Below, one piece after another: positions 58,201-64,000 of a stretch of DNA of 64,000 bases. The position numbers and the translations under genes were made by a program. The stretch covers positions 39,738,055 through 39,802,054 of the forward strand of contig OY978529.1 in assembly GCA_963854835.1 (NCBI GenBank). The letters are read 5' to 3'. The notes under the pieces are model-generated. The model worked only from the letters and a program-made list of their open reading frames with translations. It was not told where the DNA came from and searched no databases. How positions within the stretch are numbered: the stretch's first letter is position 1; every line of letters begins with the position of its first letter. This DNA comes from Megamerina dolium. Lineage: Eukaryota; Arthropoda; Insecta; Diptera; Megamerinidae.

Positions 58201-59210
58201 TTGAATATTAAAAAAAGATTTCTTTTCAATATTCGTACATAGTTTTGAATTTTCGTCGAGAAAGTTTGGAAATCTGTATTCGAAAACATACTTTTGTATG
58301 GGAGCAATACTCAGTTTTCCTTCGATTACCTCAATTAGAAGGCCCATCAATTCATGAGTCAATATAGTTTTGTAAACTAAATTTCAGCTCGATTGGCTTA
58401 CATTTTCGTACAAAAAGTGTGAAAATATACATACGGAAACATATTTTTGTATGGGAGGTAGGCGTGATTTTGATCCGATTGCATCCATTTTTAAAGTCAT
58501 CCATTATTTTGCAAATAAATTTATATATACTAAGTTTCACCTTGATAATATGATATTTTCACACACAAAGCATGAAACTATACATACGGAAAGCATACTT
58601 TTGTATAGGAAGTAGATTTAATTTTCATCGGATTCCATTAATTCTTAAACTGATCAATATATTTAGAAATTAAATTATGTATAACAAGTTGGAGTTCGAA
58701 TATTTAATTTTTTTTCGAATAAAATCTGAAAATATATACTGGAAAATATACTTTTATATGAGACCCAGGCGTAGTTTTCATCCAATTCTGCATATTCTCA
58801 AGTTTATTTATAAATTGTGTAAAAATAATTTAATTTTCCAAGTTTCAGCTTGATACCTTTATTTTTTTTGTGCAAAAAGTAGGAAATAATGCATACGAAA
58901 GCATATTTTTGTATGGGAGGTATGAGTGGTTCTTCGCTGATTACGACCATTTTGATAATTATATATCTGTAAGAAAATATAAGTTTATGTACCAAATTTC
59001 AGCTTGATAACTTTATGTTTTCGTGTAAAAAGTATGAAAATATGCCTACAGAAATACACATTTGTTTTGGGAAGTAGGTGTGCTTTTCAGACAATCCCAA
59101 AATGTACCGAATTTCAACTTGATAATTTAATATTTGCGTGCAAATCGTAATAGATTGATTTTTTATTCCTCTTACTTCTTCTTTGGCTGTTGCAAATGGA
59201 AGCATAAATC
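58200..59210 (+). repeat. Family A tandem array A7
   Basis: Cores near 58305, 58450, 58604, 58757, 58912 and 59065, spaced 145, 154, 153, 155 and 153 bp. The unit shows CATACGGAAACATATTTTTG, GGAGGTAGGCGTGATTTTGA and AGTTTCACCTTGATAA. The array ends about 700 bp before the splice acceptor of the next exon. Confidence 0.75.
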
Positions 59211-59900
59211 TTGAATAAATAAATAAATAAATAAATCTTACTTTCGAATATTAAATTTTGATATTTTCTAATAAAAAAAAATTTTGTCTAAAATAGCACA
59301 AAAAAAATTGAAATTTAGTATTAATAAAAACAGGTTCAAATGCGAGGTAGATGTCAGGGTTGGGTGAGATTAAACTACGCAAGTAATTTGAAGAAATGAA
59401 CCAAGTTGTTCTTCTTTATATAATTAATGCGGTGAGATGGACAGAAAATCTACAAAAAAAAATGTTGTCGATTCGAAGATCATTAATTAAAATAATAATT
59501 CATATTTTTTCCGGTAATCTTATATGTTGTTGGCCCCCCGCCCAAACAATTTCACCTAAATGTATAATTAAGTGCTTGTGTATTTATTATGAAATATAAT
59601 ATGCTTTTATTACAAATTAATATAATTAAGGTCAACTAATAAATAATTTAAAAATACTAAAGGTCAATAATACAAGACACAAATATGTAAATTACTTATG
59701 GGACACAATCTTACTCACCTTCTCTTTTGAGATGACTACATACTACATACTAATGAGAATGGAATATTTTACTAAATTGAAGTGAATACTATTTGTGTGC
59801 TAGTATGTATATCGTATCGATAATTGACAAGGTCATGTCATACTATCACAATTTTATTAATAGAATATCATTCTTCATTCTCTAATTCGATGTCATATTA
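59210..59900. other. Intronic sequence before the second coding exon
   Basis: Starts with AAAT repeats (59214-59234). AT-rich, no recognised element. Confidence 0.45.
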
Positions 59901-59917
59901 TTTTTCTCTAATTACAG
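59898..59917 (+). promoter_or_regulatory. Splice acceptor of the giant intron
   Basis: TTATTTTTCTCTAATTACAG has a good pyrimidine tract and ends in AG. The phase matches the donor at 2209. Confidence 0.85.
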
Positions 59918-60062
59918 AATTTATACACAGTTCAGTACGATATATCGAAATGTCACGTACACATTTACAAAGTGTCGATGATGAAACATTTCAAGGACTT
60001 CGCTTAAAAACATTAAAGCTAATTGACAACGAATTACAGGATATATCAGAGAGAAGTTTTAG
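59918..60062 (+). CDS. LRR surface protein, second visible coding exon (first leucine-rich repeats)
   Basis: This 145-bp exon enters in phase 1 (completing GAA, Glu, with the G at 2208) and leaves in phase 2 at TTTTAG|GTGAGTAT. It encodes FIHSSVRYIEMSRTHLQSVD, then DETFQGLRLKTLKLIDNELQ and DISERSF. The spacing of Leu/Ile/Val with Asn in LKLIDNELQDI fits successive LRR units of about 24 residues, directly after the LRRNT cap of the first exon. In the family these repeats form the ligand-binding solenoid outside the cell. An ATG at 59824 lies in the intron and is not used. Downstream exons lie beyond the window. Confidence 0.8.
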
Positions 60063-61180
60063 GTGAGTATGTATTTTATATAGAATACTTATGGATGTAT
60101 TGTATAAATTTGAAATATCAAAATAAAATAAATTGCAAAAAGTGAGAATAAAAATTGCAACAAACAATTTTAATATATAAAAATTGGCATGTGACCTAAA
60201 AAAAAAAGAAAAAGACGGGAGAAGATTTTAGAAATGAAATAGCCATTAACTCTTACAGTATAAGAGGAAATAATGCTTATCATGAATTATATACGACATA
60301 CATACTAATGTTATTCTCATGCTATTGCTTGGAGTAAATGTGTTGCTTGTTACTTTTAAATTCTTCTGTAAGGTATTAATAAAAAAAAAATTAAGTAAAC
60401 TTGATTTTTAAAGGATAACTTAACGCTCATTACGATGCCTTAGCACAAAACAATCTTCCAGGTCATAGTGTTTGATTTTTGTATCAACACTTTTCTAATA
60501 ATACTAATTAATGTAATGTAATGTGGATATTTTTCGAAAAGTAATGCTATTGATGAAAATAATATGAAATGCTGTATTTTTAGTAATTTTTTCATATAAT
60601 ATTTCATTCATCTCCCCCTCAATCGTTGTTTACGGACAAAGTAGTTCAGATCTAGTCTATCGTCAAGGATACGTGAACATGGTACACATGCTAACTGATC
60701 TGAACTAATAAGAATACATACAATAAAAATTCAACTATCACAGAACCAATAATTGATCACAGTCTGTAATTGCTTGAAATAATCGCTAGAAATATGCCAG
60801 GTGGATCAATAGAGGTTGATATCAAAACTTGACTGGATTAATATTCTAGAAAATCTCTTTTATTAAAATCAATATTTCAAGGATATATTGCCTAGTATAA
60901 ATATCATCTGTTATGGACATAAACAGTGTCAAGTCTATCGGAGGCCGAAAAGATATGGTTATTAAACAAATGATCACACAAAGCGATTATACTTAGAAGT
61001 AGTATAGGATGATCAAAAAGAGAAAATACATGAATTAGCAGGGATTAGTATGTAAATGATTCAGTGGTTTCAATTTTATCTATCATTATATGAATATGAA
61101 AAAGCTTACCGCAAACTTGTTTGCCCAATTTGTTAATATTGAAACAAAGCTGACTATGGCTTCGCAGAGACGCATGTTGA
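60063..61180. other. Next intron of the LRR gene, left part
   Basis: Begins with the donor GTGAGTATG. AT-rich. An inverted pair AGTTCAGATC (60643-60652) and GATCTGAACT (60697-60706) could form a small hairpin. No gene is seen. Confidence 0.5.
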
Positions 61181-61194
61181 GGCAGGTTTACTCA

Positions 61195-61380
61195 CAATCC
61201 AATTCATTTCTTTTGTCGCATAATAACTACGAATGAAATAGGTGCCCAACATTATAAACCAGAACCTGAACAATAATCAGAAGAACAGTTGAAAACCGAT
61301 GGAAGTGCATCGAAGCACTTTCAAAGACCCAGTAATCAGTTGACATGATTATGACGTTCATTCCTGAGAGTACACTAATA
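61195..61380 (+). mobile_element. Possible second mariner-like transposase fragment
   Basis: On the plus strand one frame reads FCRIITTNEIGAQHYKPEPE, a stop, then SEEQLKTDGSASK. This resembles the stretch around the first catalytic acidic residue of mariner transposases, where a T-x-DE-x-W block precedes H-Y-x-PE and a Ser/Gln segment. The expected Asp is replaced by Asn and the frame is broken. The match is short and from memory of the family, so this is tentative. Confidence 0.3.
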
Positions 61381-61437
61381 ATTTTCATTCTTCATTATCT
61401 TTTCTTGGGTAAAATACAATACAATATTTATTATACT

Positions 61438-62461
61438 TTTTATATTTCGGGAATAGCAAATTATAACAAACATTTTTAAATGAAAACGGCTTTATTATTT
61501 TTCATAATATTCACCATGATGATTAATGCACTTTTGCATTAGTTCAAAGCATTTGTCATAGCAGTTTTTCCATTCCTCTTTCAAAACATATTTTTTGAAC
61601 GCTTCAAAAGCTTCTTTGGCGCTCGTAAATCGTTGACTACGCAGCTTAGCTTTGATATTCGGGAACAAGAAGATGTCATTGGGTGCCAAATCAGGGCTGT
61701 ACGGAGGATGATTTATCAATTCGATGTTTTGACTGCTCAAAATCTCACCTGTTTGACGAGATGTGTGAGAGCTCGCATTGTCGTGATGGAGAATGATTCG
61801 TCTTTGGCGGTTGGGTTTGCGAATTTCTCAGAAGACTTCCGGCAAACAAATGGTCGTATACCACACAAAAATGGACCATCCTACGTTGCTCAAGCAGAAC
61901 AGTGCCCATTCAGTGATCCATTCGACCGAAGAAACAGGCGACCATTTGCTTCGATGTGCTGCGGGCTTGAACAACTTTTGTTGGATTTCGCTCGTCTTAG
62001 AACATCCATATGGTCGATTACTATTTTGTTCCCGGTTCATGTTCACGATTCAGCATGTTCACGGTTCAGCATCAGTTTTGTGGCACAACAACTGATTTTG
62101 GACGACCTTCACGGAATTTGTCGACGACCGAACTACTACCACGATTGAATTCACAATACCAGCGATATATTGTGGTTTTTATGATGCTTTATTGCCATAT
62201 AAAGAACTGAGTTCATCGACATATTCTTGTTGAGATAATCCATGTCGAAGTTTGTGAAAAATTATCCAACGAAAACCTTATCTTGAAATTTCCATTTTTT
62301 GGCCAATTTGATTTACTTAACTCACTGTAAACGAAACAAATAGCACAAAATAGTACATCAAAACGTTGTGAGCACGTTTCTGCTAAAAAATGTCAAACTT
62401 TATTATGGTGTTGCCAGATTTTAGCTATTGACATTAGTGTTGCCAGATCCCGAATTATAAA
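61438..62461 (-). mobile_element. Internally deleted mariner (D34D) relic
   Basis: Imperfect terminal repeats carry TTTATATTTCGGGA at 61438-61451 and its inverted near-copy (13 of 14) at 62448-62461. Known mariners are about 1.3 kb; this copy spans about 1.0 kb, consistent with the internal deletion in the transposase. The outermost bases of the terminal repeats no longer match. The transposase relic is described in the next entry. Confidence 0.75.
61495..62300 (-). pseudogene. Mariner transposase pseudogene
   Basis: Read from 62300 down. An N-terminal part shows LSQQEYVDELSSLYG and, after a frame change, FREGRPKSVVVP, i.e. the helix-turn-helix DNA-binding half. The section that normally holds the first catalytic Asp is gone. 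The relic resumes near 62030 with NPTKVV-ARSTSKQMVACFFG, changes frame, gives WYTTICLPEV and meets TGA at 61828-61830. The last part is open: HHDNASSHTSRQ and HPPYSPDLAPND are separated so that 34 residues lie between the second and third catalytic Asp, the D34D hallmark of mariner. It ends in KCINHHGEYYEK before a stop. Transposase would cut and paste the element at TA sites; this copy cannot. Confidence 0.8.
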
Positions 62462-62495
62462 TAGCAGCCCTCGTATGATGAAAGAAAAAATGCTG

Positions 62496-62632
62496 ATCTT
62501 GCTTTCGATATCAAAAATAAAAATAAATAAAAATAAATGTGTGGTACTTATAGTTCCGAAGGACCCATTGGCGAAGCTTCTCTCCCAATACTGCTGCACG
62601 TGTTAAATTCTGGACAGAACGGCATAACCCTT
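62496..62632 (-). mobile_element. Diverged copy of the tRNA-derived SINE
   Basis: On the minus strand the sequence runs GGTTATGCCGTTCTGTCC, later GGGAGAGAAGCTTCGCCAAT, then TCCTTCGGA and AAGTACCACA (62540-62549), and finishes in ATTTTT-type tail repeats. The order matches the SINE at 27382-27500. The D-arm/A-box part has decayed. No clear target duplication was found. Confidence 0.6.
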
Positions 62633-62634
62633 GT

Positions 62635-64000
62635 GACATCACATTTTCCTGAGGTTTATCACAGAGCTCTTTTAAAATGAACTTCGGAAAATTAGACTAA
62701 AAAATTTTCATATTTTGAAAATAATTTCAGATTACCTAATATATTCTGAAAGATAAATTTTGACGAATTTCGAATAAAGCTATATTTCAAATAAATTAAA
62801 ATTACAATAAGTCAAATGTCGTAAATTGAAAATATTTCATAATCGATATAATCTGTGTTTTGTTTTAATATTAGTAAATGTTTAAAACGAAATATTAATA
62901 AATTTTGATTTGATTCATTATTATTTCTATGCAATATGTACTTTATCGACAGCAAGTATAGCAATATATCTACATTCATGGATATATTCTATGCGATTGT
63001 ATATGAAATGCGTAATCATATGAGTGCAGTTTGGTTCAATCGTTTGATGCAATGAAGTGAAAAATAAACATTTTGTGATTGAATAGTTCAATAGCAGCGT
63101 TTGTGAGCTCAGCTATAGGAGATATTATGTGGAATGTGGCTATGAGATGTGAATTGTGCATATGAGTTGATTCTGGATGCAATCGTGCAGTGTCAGCATA
63201 TACATATTATGTGATGTTGGCAATACAATAAATGTGTACCTACAGACAAATGCATTTGAACAAATTACCTTCTACAAGTACCACATCATATACGATAGTT
63301 ATCTCTACTCATATGCGTACACAATAAAAGCAGCTCATTGATGCCACATTATCAACATTATCAAACATTATGAACATGAATCAACTCATCATATGAGTAC
63401 TACATACTAAATTGCATGTACAAAACCCAGATGTTATTTCCTAATATAGTAGTTACCCATTCTTTGGTTCACATCATTGCAATCACCATCATCATCATCA
63501 TCATCATCATTATTATCATTATTGCCATCATCGGCAACATCCGTTTCCGTTCTTTTGTGAAAGGCACATTCACATAAACGCAGTAGACACAAAAGAGTAT
63601 ATATTCCATAGATTGCTGCTGCTGCTGCTGGTGATGGCCATGATATGGATAATATTATGATGATGATGATGATGATGATGATAATGATGATGGCGATTTT
63701 GTTTGTTGCGTTCAATTAGATGACGCAATGCAGCGCAAAGGCGTTTGTTTGTATTTGTCAATTGAAGTGGCATATATGGGCGGGCGTACATATGAATATA
63801 CAATTGTAGCATTTTACGAGTATGCCCATATGTACAATAATACAATACATATACTCTTCTTATACATACAACTACAAACAAAAGTATACACGACTATTTT
63901 GTACTCATATGCCATAGATTGGGTTATTATTGTTAGTATTATTATTATTATTGTTGAATGTTGAATGCTTGCTTGCTTGTTCTGTTCTGAGTGGGTTGAG
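62635..64000. other. Intronic sequence with ATC and GAT microsatellites
   Basis: Includes ATC runs at 63486-63510, a CTG run near 63614-63630 and GAT runs at 63657-63682. Frames crossing them (Ile runs, His runs, Asp runs) are composition artefacts. No exon is recognised before the right edge. Confidence 0.5.

Larger units (their letters stand above)
2209..59917 (+). other. Giant intron (about 57.7 kb) of the LRR gene
   Basis: It is bounded by GTGAGT at 2209 and by TTTTTCTCTAATTACAG ending at 59917, with matching phase 1 at both sides. It interrupts the protein between the LRRNT cap and the first LRR. No nested host gene could be supported. The intron holds tandem arrays, LINEs, a SINE, a TTAA-flanked element and microsatellites, each listed separately. 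A skipped or alternative exon cannot be excluded. Confidence 0.75.

Noticed and set aside
61633..62148. 171-codon plus-strand frame over the mariner
   Set aside because: It is the antisense shadow of the mariner transposase relic, whose motifs are on the minus strand.
1..64000. CRISPR arrays, bacterial operons, endogenous viral genes
   Set aside because: The direct repeats have units of 75-210 bp without spacers of uniform size, the gene structure is eukaryotic, and no viral protein motif was recognised.

Overview
The window is eukaryotic nuclear DNA, very AT-rich and rich in microsatellites. It looks like a higher dipteran, plausibly a tephritid-type fruit fly. That placement is inference from the gene style, the very large intron and the mix of Jockey-type, I/R1-type and mariner elements; no species is identified. 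No bacterial operons, CRISPR arrays or rRNA genes were seen, and no intact tRNA gene.

The only host gene I can support is a plus-strand leucine-rich-repeat (LRR) surface protein of the chaoptin/artichoke/hattifattener type. Its first visible coding exon (1716-2208) encodes a putative signal peptide, long Gly and Ser tracts and an LRRNT-like cysteine cap. The next exon (59918-60062) continues with LRRs. Both ends of the intervening intron are phase 1 and have good GT/AG sites, so one intron of about 57.7 kb (2209-59917) fills most of the window. A further intron runs from 60063 to the right edge.

The intron is a repeat landscape. (a) Seven arrays of a family with a unit of about 153 bp (family A), in both orientations. 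(b) Six arrays of a second family, unit about 160 bp (family B). (c) Smaller arrays: family C (33.6-34.3 kb), family D (about 207 bp, 19.5-20.2 kb) and family E (about 77 bp, 48.9-49.6 kb). (d) Five LINE copies: a 5'-truncated copy with an intact reverse-transcriptase frame and a 19-bp target-site duplication (34341-36347); a Jockey-type copy with one in-frame stop in the read portion (38105-39962); two RNase H-end remnants of an I/R1-like type (3790-4480 minus, 28690-29640 plus); and a decayed minus-strand copy that has lost its catalytic segment (7830-8520). (e) A 0.9-kb TTAA-flanked element with inverted repeats (36539-37440). (f) A tRNA-derived SINE with a 10-bp target duplication (27382-27500) and a diverged relative (62496-62632). 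(g) An internally deleted mariner transposase relic (61438-62461).

The segment 33.6-37.5 kb shows nested insertion, with both the LINE and the TTAA element lying in older repeat sequence. Nothing points to a set of genes working together. The most novel material is the dispersed A and B tandem families and the SINE.
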